NCBI GenBank assembly: GCA_963691705.1
Contig: OY829539.1
Coordinates: 21,498,407-21,562,406 of the forward strand
DNA length: 64,000 bases
DNA from: Viola odorata
Taxonomy: Eukaryota > Streptophyta > Magnoliopsida > Malpighiales > Violaceae
Direction of reading: 5' to 3'
Shown: positions 1-10,204 of the stretch, piece by piece
Layout of the letters: each line of letters opens with the position of its first letter
Numbering within the stretch: position 1 is the stretch's first letter
Notes under the pieces: model-generated
Seen by the model: the letters and a program-made list of their open reading frames with translations, nothing else
Told to the model about the DNA's origin: nothing
Databases searched by the model: none
Translations under genes and position numbers: made by a program

Positions 1-680
1 TTGAAAAAAATGACATACGAATAAAGTATATTGCAAGTTATGGAATTTATAAGGATTAATGTTTTATGGTTTGTACAAGTTTTTTTTTTAATAGGTGATT
101 TTTTTTTTAATATTTTGGAATAACTTGTAGATAAATTTATAACGCTTTCAAGAGGTCCTTCCCAAACAAGTAGCATATGCAAGAATTAAGAATACACGAA
201 ACCAACCTATCTAGATGGAAAATGATTCTTCAGTCAAGATGAGATTTTTTACCACCACTCAGCAACTATTAATCTAGATTGATTATAAGCATAATTCATA
301 ATTTTCATAAAAATGACTTTTAAAAATATTAAAAATTTAAACCTTCAAAAATTCGATGACAAAAGTGTGAAAAAAAAAAATAGATGGGTGGTGTGATAGA
401 AATGTCTTTTGCTATGAGAAAAATGAAAACGCACAACAAGTTGTCAATGTCTCGGGAAGAACTAGGCAAGATGAGCTAGCTGTAATCACCAAGACAATAA
501 GCAAGCATATACCTTGTCATCAATCGTCGGTAACGAGGAAGAACATAATTATAAGTACGTGGTTGGTTTCTTGGAGCAAGAAAAATGGTAAAAGCGTAGT
601 TTTTTACATTTTTTTTTCTCTTTTTGTCATATGGCCTAATTTCAATTTCAAGAGAAGCTACGTATCACAACGGTGGACAC
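1..680. other. AT-rich upstream region of the receptor kinase gene
   Basis: I see no gene here. The stretch is AT-rich with homopolymer runs. It presumably holds the promoter and 5' UTR of the kinase gene that begins at 681, but I could not pick out a convincing TATA box or start site. Short ORFs at 563-680 have no recognisable similarity and overlap the presumed leader. Confidence 0.5.
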
Positions 681-3417
681 ATGATCAGAACAGGACACTT
701 TTGTCCCAACATTGCCTTCTTGTGCATTACAATCTTGTTCATCCAAGCCTTATCGGCTGATTTCCCTCCGGTTGATGACAAAACAAGTATCGTTGATCGC
801 GTTATCTTGCTCCATTGCCCGTAATTTTTCACATATCTTGGCTTCTTTAACATCTAGTTTAACACTTTCCCCTGTTTCAATTTTTTTTCTTTCTCCAGGT
901 GGGTGTCTTTTAGATTTTACAGAATTTCCTTACCAGCCGAGTGGCCAATGCATTGGTAGCGAGCATGAATCAGTGAAAGATTTGAGCACTTTCCCCACCA
1001 CACTTTGCTGCCAAGCAGTCCTTAATGTCCTCATCAAGAACCTTGCTTGGCATGCTAGAAACAGTTCTACAGGATTCATTTTCCTATTGCAAGATCAATG
1101 GCAGAAATGTAGCGGGCCTTTTCTAAGACAACAATCTGTCTCGGCCAGTTCGTGTGGGTTTGACAGATTATACCGTGGAAGCTCCCCTTGCTCAATTTTT
1201 TCACTGCAAGAAGTTCCTCAACAATTGAAATACAAAAGTGCTGTCCAAAAGTGCTCGAATTTTGCTGGGTTTGATGATTCGTGCACTGGTTGCGCCCAGG
1301 AAGTGTTGAGTGCAAGGGACGCAGAGCTGTCCTACGATCATGCGGACGAAAATAGTGATGATGACAGAATGGTGTGCACTGTCGCAGCTGTTATTTCAGT
1401 TGCAGTACTAAGATTGGAATATCAAGCTTCGGTGGGAGATCATACTTGGGTGGAAGATTTCCTTAGTTGTTTGGGTGCACTAGATGATTTCGGTAAGACC
1501 TTAATCAAATATTTCTCAGTTCTCAATATCCAACAAGAACATATTTGTAACTTCCCCTGACTTTTCTTTACATTCTTCAACAGATGATGGTTACATGAGA
1601 ATCAAACGTAAGTCGAACAATCTTCTTTTCTCATCATAGGTTATGTTTCTTGGTTATAGCTGCGAACTAAATAAATACTAAATCTTGGACCTCGCTAAAA
1701 AATCATGCTTTTTAAATCTAGAGGACTTTCATTTGAGAGGTGTGCTCAAAACTAAATTTCGGTGCTCACTCAAAAGTCATGATATTTTAGTGCAATGTTT
1801 GCTTGACGGTATGCTCACATAAACTATTTTTAATTTTTCTTTTCTATACAGATTCGACGGTGAAAACAATAGTTGCAGTCCTTGTACTCATCTTCATAAT
1901 GATGCTGGTTCTGCTTCTGATACAACATGTGAGCAAGAAGAAGATAAAAAAGAAGAACAAGAGCGAGAACAATAACAAGAACAAGAACAAGATCAAGAAC
2001 AAGGACAAGATCAGGAACGAGAGTAAGGAAACGAGTCCTAACCCACCTACGATTCCATCTAGACTTTTTAGAGAGGTGAATACATATTCGGGCTTTTATC
2101 GGTTCTCCAAGGCTGAGATTGAGAAGGCTATAAATTACGGGAGTGAGAAGAGAAAGCTTGGCCGAGGGAGCGCAGGGATAGTTTATAGAGGTCTTTTGCC
2201 TAGTGGACAGGTTGTAGCTATCAAGCACTTGAACAAAAGCAATTCACCTGATTCTTTCAACCGCGAAGTAGAAAACCTTTCACGAGTTAGACATCCTAAC
2301 CTTGTTTGTCTGTTCGGTTGCTGCATCGAAGGTGGCGAACGGTTTCTGGTCTATGAGTATTGTCCATCTGGGAATTTAGCTCAGCAACTCATGAGTAAGC
2401 ATCTTCATCCTGTATAAAATTATTTTCCTGTCTCCAATTCATGCAGCTGAGATAAGTATGTTTACGATCTGACATTAAATAGGAGAAGATCATGTTTTAT
2501 CATGGGACCAAAGAGTTAAGATCTTAAGAGATTGTGCACAAGGCCTGAAATATCTCCATCATTATGTTGATGGGTGCATTGTTCATAGAGATATCAAGGT
2601 ATGGACTATGAAGCATGGCCTTCCTTTCCTTTCCTTTGCGTCCCCTTCCTTCTTGGTCGTGTAAAGATTTCAAATTAATCGCGGATTCATTCGTGGCCAT
2701 TGGCAGCTTACAAACATCCTTTTGACTGAGAAATTGGAACCAAAGTTATCTGATTTTGGGTTAGCAAGGATGATGGGAATGGAACAGAGCAAAGTGTTTA
2801 CAGATGTGAGAGGGACTATGGGTTACATGGATCCTGAATACATGACCAATGCCAAGCTAACATGTGCAAGTGACATTTATAGTTTTGGAATTGTTGTACT
2901 TCAACTTTTGTCAGGGCAGAAAGTGTTTGAGTTGGATCTTGAAGCCAGGGATCAGCTCACCAGAAAGGTAATTGTAATTAGCATTAGAAAAGAAAAATTG
3001 TATTGAAAAGAACACGAAAGTTGACATTATTTTCGTTTTCTTGCCAGGCAAGGGATGTCAACTTGGGAAAACGTCCATTGAAGGATTTAGTAGATCCTAA
3101 GCTAAAAGGGGATGTGAATGATGAGGACTTTAAGGCCATTTTGGAGATTGCAGTTCTTGCTGTTGCAAGATCATGCAATGGTCGTCCTGCGATAGGAGAG
3201 GTCTTTGATGTGATGGAGAAGGCTTTGAAGAACAAAGTTCTTCAATCGGTTGGTTTATATGTTATACTAATTGGAACTTTCTTCTTCCTTTTTCTACTAT
3301 GCTAAGGTTGATGATGGCATTTTTGTTCTGGTTTTTTCTTGAATGCAGAGATCATATAATGAATTGAGCTGGGTCGGGTCGCCCACTTCTATGTCCATGG
3401 AAGGGTTGCATGTCTAA
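681..3417 (+). CDS. SPARK-domain receptor-like serine/threonine kinase (8 exons, intact)
   Basis: A membrane receptor kinase of about 637 aa. Exons I reconstruct from GT..AG sites and frame: 681-786, 899-1492, 1584-1607, 1852-2394, 2483-2598, 2707-2967, 3048-3248, 3349-3417; they total 1914 nt with the stop. The ATG at 681 starts a signal peptide (residues 1 to about 26). Residues about 36-200 are a cysteine-rich ectodomain of the SPARK type (DFxxFPYxPSGxC near the start, CTGC near the end). A hydrophobic transmembrane segment lies at about 248-268, followed by a Lys/Asn-rich juxtamembrane stretch. The kinase keeps GRGSAG (about 345), the VAIK lysine (about 366), HRDIK with Asp about 459, DFG at 477-479 and [10 protein letters not shown], so it should be an active RD kinase. 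It likely perceives an extracellular signal at the plasma membrane. The SPARK assignment is by pattern. Possible relatives are At1g11050-like kinases and the mycorrhiza-linked ARK/KIN3 group; I cannot tell which. Confidence 0.9.
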
Positions 3418-6114
3418 TGGTAAGAAGAAAATTAAGTATCAACACCGAACAAAGTTCAAGTGGAAGCAAGTTGATTTTGTAGAACCCTAGAAAGAACGGG
3501 TGAATTTGATTTGTAGATGTACATGTACAGTTTCTTTGAAATATATTTCTTCAATTTATTGAGCAAGATCTTGCACAAATTGAAGAGTTGGGTAACTAAT
3601 ATTTTCCCTATAAAAAGAGCGGGAAGAGAACAGCTTAAACAGAACCTTAAAATGTGTGTTCTATAGAAATTGGCTTGGCGGGTGTATTAGACAGTGTCGT
3701 ATTCAGTGAGAATAAACGACGTGTCACACCCATCCGGTGTAAACTGTACGAAATCACGAACTAGCTTATCTTCGTCATTTGGGTCTAGCCCATCATGGTG
3801 GTTTACTAGGCTACGCTTGTTTATGGGCTTACTAGCTAGGTACCGAGTACCCCATTTTATTATCTAGGCCCAATCTAGTAACTTGTGAATGTTTGAGAAA
3901 CAAACGAGGCATACTTATTGATTGAGCAGTAAAACCACAGATACATCGCTTGTGTAAAACTAGATAACAAACAAAAATGACACAAACATGACTAAAATAG
4001 GTATTTTTACAAACCAACACTAATAATAAAGTACTCAATTCTAATAGACGAAACATACTATAAAAAGAATAACAATTTTGTAAAAAAATAAATTATAATA
4101 ATCCAAAAAAAGATAACAGTTCTGATCAGGGAAGTAATTAGTCTACTCAAGAAACGTCTAATATACATCTCTATCTTTTTGGTTAATTAGAGCATAATTC
4201 AACAATTCATAATTCAAAGAAGAAGCATAAACAAAAGAATGATTTATTAATTATAAGATCGAGATAAACTGTTTATATTGAATCATATCATGTTGACAAT
4301 TTTATGATGGCCAATATGGTAAGAAAATAAAAGAAGAGTTATATACAGTGATAGATTGTTAATGTAGCAAGTGGAATGGGTAAAGTTTGAGATTGAGATG
4401 AGGTAAGAAAAAACAGGTCAAGAAAGGGTTTGATTTTACTAGTAATTTTCTAAAAAAATTATTTATTATAGGAGGATTAAAGTCTAAAAAATTCATTTCT
4501 TATCCTAATATGGGTTGAAATCATAATCTATCTTATAAAAGAAAATATATAATTACTAGTTGAATTATAACTTTTTTGTGTACTGATTTTGCTGGTGATT
4601 AAATCGTCTCTTAATTTGATTTTACGGTAACTTATTATCTTACCTATTTTGAGGTTTGGAAATACTATTTAAATTTTCCATTAAGAAACACATGCCTCAA
4701 ATTTAGCTTAAACATATGCCTTAAAAAATAAGATAAGATTATGAGTTCATGAATCGAAACCTAAACTAGCAATAATAAGGGCAAACCAATTCTTGGGTTC
4801 CTCCGGTTTGTAGATATGATAGCCAAAAAGGAGATGTAAGTAGTGTGTGGTGCCGAAGGCTACCACAATTTTGGTGCAACCTATTTCACAAATAAGCCAA
4901 AAAGTCCAAGAAATGATGGTTGGTTCTTTATCACATATGCTATGATTGGATTGATCAAGAAATAACGGGAAAAGACTCCCACGTGTGAAAAAAAAAGTAA
5001 ATTTCAGTTAATCATAAGATAAATTAAGTACACCGGTAATAATAATTACATCGGATAAAAATGATAAATTTCACCTTTTACATGTGAGAGAGAGTAAAAT
5101 GTGCCGTAATATTTCTCAACTTGATACACACCGTAGAAAGCTCAAACCAAAATGCCATGCATACCGGTAAACCACAGTCTTGCATTGCAAGAAATACACC
5201 GGCCAAAATTAAAATGCTCAATTTGTTATATGGCCTCAAAGGACTTAGTGGTTTGTAATTTATTAGATTATATACCGTAAAGGCATTTATAGTTCATTGG
5301 TAAATGAATTTATAATTACTAACGCCCTGTTGTGCGTTGTGTTGCATGGCTTGAAAAAATAGAGTTTGTAAAAATTATTAAAGTATAATTGATTAAAAAA
5401 TATCAAAACTAATTACGGCTATACTTATTATTTTAATAGGTAGAAAGTGTGTTTCAAACTGTATTTTGGAAAAACAACCGTTCATTTGATTTTCTAAAAC
5501 ACAGCTTATGGATGAGATTGTAGTAGGAGAAAGCTACTATAGATTGTTAACCAAACATCTCACATGCTTCTTTTGGACCCAAAAATAACTTTTAGTCAGC
5601 ACAACTAGGGAGCCAAACATAGTCTAAAATGGTTGAGCTGGTATTTAAATCTGTATAGATTTCTTAATTTTTTTTGGAGGTCCAATATATAACTTGAATG
5701 AGATTAGTATCAGTTGAGAGTATACCCAAAAAAATAAAACATAAAACATATAGTAGCTTATTTTGAAGTTTAATTGTAACACCTAAAATTACCTTGATAA
5801 ACGGGTAAATTTACTTAGTTTGAGGACAAGTATTTACATTTACCATGTTTATTGCTACTAATAGTTATTTTTGTTGTCAACATACAATATCACAATTCCT
5901 TTGTCTCTTCTTTCAAAACCTATACAATTCATGAATCTTGCTTCTCTTATTTCATATCTTGGATGAGGGCTAGGTAGGATAATTACCCTAACTAACCTTC
6001 CTTCTCCATGTTAGAATTGTTGGGCTGACCTTTATCAAATCGGGCAACTGTAGCTTCATCTCTCTTTTAACTTAAAACGGCAAAGTTTGAACTTGAAGAG
6101 CAACCCAAGAACTT
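3418..6114. other. Intergenic region, no gene seen
   Basis: This AT-rich 2.7 kb separates the kinase from the SWEET gene. The only ORF of note (minus strand, 3832-4056) has no recognisable similarity. A possible MITE at about 5320-5627 is listed separately. I see nothing else that I can support. Confidence 0.6.
5320..5627. mobile_element. Possible MITE (PIF/Tourist-like), weak
   Basis: The left edge reads TAACGCCCTGTTGTGCG and the right edge AGCCAAACATAGTCTAA. The reverse complement of the right edge (TTAGACTATGTTTGGCT) resembles the left edge and the CTGTTTGGC-type termini common in plant PIF/Harbinger MITEs. Size (about 300 bp), AT-rich interior and TAA/TTA flanks fit. The terminal match is poor, so the call is tentative. 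Confidence 0.28.
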
Positions 6115-6121
6115 CTATAAA
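6115..6121 (+). promoter_or_regulatory. TATA box of the SWEET gene
   Basis: TATAAAT lies about 110 bp upstream of the ATG at 6232, which would leave a leader of about 80 nt. This is the only good TATA match close to the start. Confidence 0.55.
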
Positions 6122-6231
6122 TTGAACCCAACGAGATGTTGCATTACAAGAACAAGATAAAGAAAGAAAACTTCAAACGAAGGAAAGTTTCAAATCTTCC
6201 TAGTTATTGTTAACATAACACATAAACAAAC

Positions 6232-7889
6232 ATGACGTTCACCTTCAGTCACGATGGAGTGGCGCTCACTTTTGGTCTCCTAGGTAAAACTATATTATAT
6301 TTAAATTTCTTACATTATTGTATATAATCTTGCGGATCGTTTCAGGTTGGGTAAACAATCATCCCTTAACTTCTTAAGAGATCCCCTAATCCATCCTCAT
6401 TGCTCCAACTTCGATGATTTTTGAACTTCCATTTAAATTGTATGTAATTAATGTTGTGTTGTTTGCACTCTTTGTAGGTAACATTGTGTCATTCTTGGTG
6501 TTCTTGGCGCCAGTGTAAGCTGAGAGCTATAGCTTTCTAATCTCAACATTCCGATTGGCTAATTAGATATATACATATATCTAATATATTTCTGCTTTGT
6601 CCTCCAACTTCAGGCCAACTTTCTACACAATTTATAAGAAGAAATCATCCAAAGGATATCAATCCCTACCATATGTGATAGCACTTACGAGCGCGATTCT
6701 GCTATTATATTACGGCTACCTCAAGAAACATTCGTATTTGATCATTGGGATCAATGCCTTCGGATGTGCCATAGAAATTACTTACATAACTCTATACATG
6801 ATTTATGCACCCAACATGGAGAAGGTAATTATGTTTCTGTTTAGAAATTGTACGTTAATTAAGAGACTCGAACTCAAAATCTATAACCCATTGTTACTTT
6901 ACGGGAACTAGCAGTGAGCTACAAGCTCGTTGGTAGGACTTTTGTCTATTATTTTACAGTTCTATTACTGTATATTATCCAGATCTTGTAGCCACAAGAC
7001 AAAACTATGCTTTTTCTTGAATTTTATTGTTGATGATGTGTATGTGTGTAGGTGACGACGACGAAGTTGGTACTTTGTTTCAACATAATTGGTTGTGGGT
7101 TGGTGATGCTAGTGACAAACGTTCTGGTGAAGGACTCCGATGATAGAGTTATGATTGTTGGTTGGGTCTGTGCCGTCTTCAACCTTGCCGTATTTGCTGC
7201 TCCACTTAGTATTATGGTACTTTTGTCGTTTCTCATATCTTCACAAGCTAATATATATTCTTTCTTCTATTTAAATTAACACTTTCTTTAATCTCGTTTC
7301 TAATTATTATTCAACAAACTAAGAAATATCCGATTAATTCCACTGAAGTTGATTCAACGACGAGGGATTAGATGATGTTTTAAAACTTCAAGAGTTCAAT
7401 CAGTTAAAAAAAAGAAGAGAAGAAATATATGTTGATTTACTTAGTTTTTTAATTTTTACAGAGGCAAGTAATAAGGAGCAAAAGCGTGGAGTACATGCCA
7501 TTTGCGCTATCTTTTACACTCACTGTCTGCGCTATCATGTGGTTCGTCTATGGGTTGCTTATAAAAGATTTCTACATTGCGGTAATTAAGTAACTTTATT
7601 AATTAATTTATTTTCTTCATTTTTTAAAAAAAAATAATTAATTGTTTTTCTTAAAAATAAATAAATAATTGGATTATACTTGATTATCCTCTTTATTGAT
7701 GTTTTATTTCTCTCTCCTCAGTTACCCAATGTTATGGGATTTTTGTTTGGAATTGCACAAATGATCTTGTACGTCATATATAAAGATGCGAAGAAGGAAG
7801 GTGAAACTAGAGGAAATCAACAAACTTGCACCATGGACGTGGAAGCTGGCACTATTGTTCACAGACCAAATTGTACCCAGCAGAATTAA
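6232..7889 (+). CDS. SWEET sugar transporter, clade III-like (6 exons, intact)
   Basis: A seven-helix sugar uniporter of the MtN3/saliva family, 250 aa. Exons by GT..AG sites and frame: 6232-6283, 6478-6514, 6614-6824, 7052-7216, 7462-7581, 7722-7889. The first MtN3 repeat covers residues about 8-98 ([16 protein letters not shown], then [14 protein letters not shown]). The second covers about 130-215 ([20 protein letters not shown], then [17 protein letters not shown]). These motifs match clade III SWEETs (SWEET10-15 type), known as plasma-membrane sucrose exporters; family and clade are recognised, substrate is inferred. The six-exon layout is normal for SWEETs. The C-terminal tail is about 32 residues, shorter than is usual in this clade. 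No broken residues seen. Confidence 0.93.
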
Positions 7890-7906
7890 TGAAGATGTTT
7901 GGATAT

Positions 7907-7952
7907 GGGCCCAGCCCATCCCATCCCAGCCCATCCCATCCCAGCCCAGCCC
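7907..7952. repeat. Short tandem repeat of CCCAGCCCATCCCATC
   Basis: A 16-bp CCCAGCCCATCCCATC-type unit is repeated about two and a half times just after the SWEET stop codon, in the presumed 3' UTR. It is a simple sequence repeat with no assigned function. Confidence 0.85.
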
Positions 7953-7959
7953 ATAAAAA

Positions 7960-8607
7960 ATCAAGGATCTAAAAAGTAAACCCTAAATAAGTGCCTGTAT
8001 TTGTAGCCATTATTTATCATTTCAACCTGTCTCAATTTCACCCTAAAGAATTAGTACTTGAAACATGAAAAGCAATTTCATCTTAATTTTTTGGCATTGG
8101 CCATATTCATTTTGATTCAACATTGGCTAAGACTGAAAAATCAACATTTTGTTAGTAGTAACTCAATTTAAGTCAACCATGAAATATGAACCAAGGCAGC
8201 AGACTTTTTACAGTTTTACAACAACCGCCAAGAAGAAGCTGCTTATGGAGGCACCTTTTTTCTGTCTATAGCTACTATGTACACATGGATTTGTTTAGGA
8301 AGATCACATCCATGAAGGTTTTAGGTAGCAAAATCTTTGACAACTTTAGATCTCCACCCTATCATCCTCATTTTCTCTGCCAGAGATCATATTCATGAGT
8401 GTTTTAGTGGCTTGGCCAACGACCCGAGAAGTCTTTTTTGCAGCACCAGTGACCACGGGTCGCAGGGAGATGATAGGCAGGCTGGCTCGTTCTTGGCTCA
8501 TCACTACGGCAAACATAATAGGCACAGATTATCAATTCTGGGTGTGGATTAAGAACAAAACAATAAAAGTGACTGATGTGGTAAAGAAAAGTGATGAACG
8601 CAACTAG
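7960..8607. other. No gene recognised
   Basis: This stretch lies between the SWEET 3' end and the hAT terminus. Overlapping ORFs of about 70 codons occur at 8186-8607, but they shadow one another in different frames and have no recognisable motifs. It may include the SWEET 3' UTR and old repeat debris. Confidence 0.5.
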
Positions 8608-8815
8608 TAGGGGTGCCAAATGAGTGGGTATAGGTAAGGATTAAATTGGTATGAGTGGGTATGAGGATCATACCCATTTATTATCCATATAATTTTTTAA
8701 ATGAGTACCTATCTCCATTTACACCCATTTAAATAATACTTACCCATTAACCCATTTAAATATATTTTTTTATTAAGTAAGATTAAAAATACCATGTTTG
8801 ATCAAAAAAATGTAG

Positions 8816-9125
8816 ATTTTGACAAAATTTGACTATGTGATTCGATTTTGATTGTGTATGCCGATTTTATCGTTTAAGCTCGAGTTTGACCATTTAGGCT
8901 CAGGTTTGACCGTTTAGGCTCAGGTTTTATCATTTAGGCTCGGGTTTGACCATTTATGCTCGGGTTTTATCGTTTAGGCTCGATTTTGACCATTTAGGTT
9001 CGGATTTAATCGTTTAGGCTCGAATTTTATCGTTTAGGCTCAGGTTTGACCATTTAGGCTCGATTTTTATCATGTATGTTCGATTTTTAACATTTAAGCT
9101 CAAATTTGACAATTTAGACTCAATT
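8816..9125. repeat. 20-bp tandem array (CGTTTAGGCTC core), about 13 copies
   Basis: Units such as CATTTAGGCTCGGGTTTGAC and CGTTTAGGCTCGATTTTGAC follow each other with a strict 20-bp period. The TTTAGGCTC core is best kept, while the second half alternates between TTTGAC and TTTTAT. The array fades at both ends. It lies between the hAT terminus and the transposase remnant, where hAT elements often carry subterminal transposase-binding repeats. Confidence 0.85.
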
Positions 9126-9159
9126 CTTACTATGCAGACTCATTTAATTCCCCATTCTT

Positions 9160-9812
9160 TTAGCAAACTAAACAATTTCTCCGCCAACATAGCACCATTA
9201 TTGGAGGAGGGACATAAGAAAAACACAAAACCTTCTTCTGCAATTCCCAATTCTCATTTACAAAATGTGCAGTAATAGTCATGTAATGATCTGTGGTGAT
9301 AGATGACCACAAATATGATGTCAAACAAATCCTACTAGCATTAGACAATATGGATTGATCAACTTTCTCTTTTTTCTTTTTTATACACCCTAAGTACATC
9401 TGATTTGATACTATTGGTAGAAATGCTTTTCACAGTAGGATTCAAGTATGCGTGCATATCTCTAATACCTTCATGTTCTGTAAATGAAAAAAGATAATCA
9501 TGCCTAATTATGACCATAGCAACTTTTTTCGCAATAAACCTCTTGGTCTACCTTAGGATGTGATAACTCAAGCTCTTGGCCTTCTCGCTTATCACAAATA
9601 TCAAGATGACGTAATAAATTCTTTGTACCATGAGAACCCACAATATTATATGAATGGAGACACCACTTACATCTCACTTCTAGCCTTCCATCTTCTGTAG
9701 TACCTAACTTCTCAACCTCATCCCATACTCGAGAAGTCGATTTTCTCCTCCTCTTTTAGGTAGTCGAATCACTTTGTACAACTTCATCGGTATGCTCTAT
9801 CCCCAATTCCAT
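9160..9812 (-). pseudogene. hAT transposase, N-terminal fragment (BED zinc finger)
   Basis: Read on the minus strand, an ATG at 9810-9812 follows a splice-acceptor-like TTTTGCAG. The product runs through KSTSRVWDEVEK, a BED finger (CKWC then H..H around 9690-9590), HAYLNPTVKS and SRICLTSYLWSSITTDHYM, to FSYVPPP near 9180. This order matches RICESLEEPER/DAYSLEEPER-type hAT transposases. At least one frameshift lies near 9500, and the catalytic and dimerisation regions are missing. The fragment cannot encode an active enzyme. Confidence 0.8.
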
Positions 9813-10204
9813 AATAATCCCTGCAAAAGAAACAGTCAAACAGGAAAAAAGTTTAATAGTGAATACTAGTTGTTGCATTCATTTAACAACAATGAATCTG
9901 ACCTAGTAAGTTCCCCATTCCATTCAAAAGTCATATGACCACAAGCTTAAAACTACCTAAAGGAAAAAATTACCACGACAATCATTAAAAAAATTCTAGC
10001 AAGCCTAAAGTGACCACACCATATTTACAAACCAAAATCAATTAATTACTTAAACAGAGAACCAACCTTACTCCCTGATGGTGCACTCTTTTTTGGTCGG
10101 AAGTTCCTTTGGTTTTTGTTTCCAAACAAACTTATTAGGTAGATAAGTAACAGAAACAAAAACAGAATAAACAATCAATTCATTCAAAAACAAATATCAC
10201 CTAA

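Larger units (their letters stand above)
8608..10204 (-). mobile_element. Deleted hAT transposon (RICESLEEPER-like), one end visible
   Basis: TAGGGGTGCCAAATGAG at 8608 fits the TAGGGGTG-type terminal inverted repeat of plant hAT elements. It is followed by an AT-rich subterminal zone, a 20-bp repeat array (about 8816-9125), and on the minus strand the N-terminal part of a BED-finger hAT transposase (9160-9812). The rest of the transposase is deleted, so the array now abuts the truncated coding part. I found no matching opposite terminus. The right limit is set where the Tat LTR begins and is uncertain. Confidence 0.6.

Noticed and set aside
712..898. Upstream part of the 282-codon ORF as kinase N-terminus
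   Set aside because: A better model starts at ATG 681 in another frame, gives a signal peptide, and joins at 786/899 with a proper GT..AG intron into the SPARK domain.
1830..2228. 132-aa minus-strand ORF ([12 protein letters not shown])
   Set aside because: It is the reverse of the Lys/Asn-rich exon of the receptor kinase.
8186..8619. Cluster of ORFs of about 70 codons after the SWEET gene
   Set aside because: They overlap in several frames and on both strands, with no motif, splice logic or similarity to a known family.
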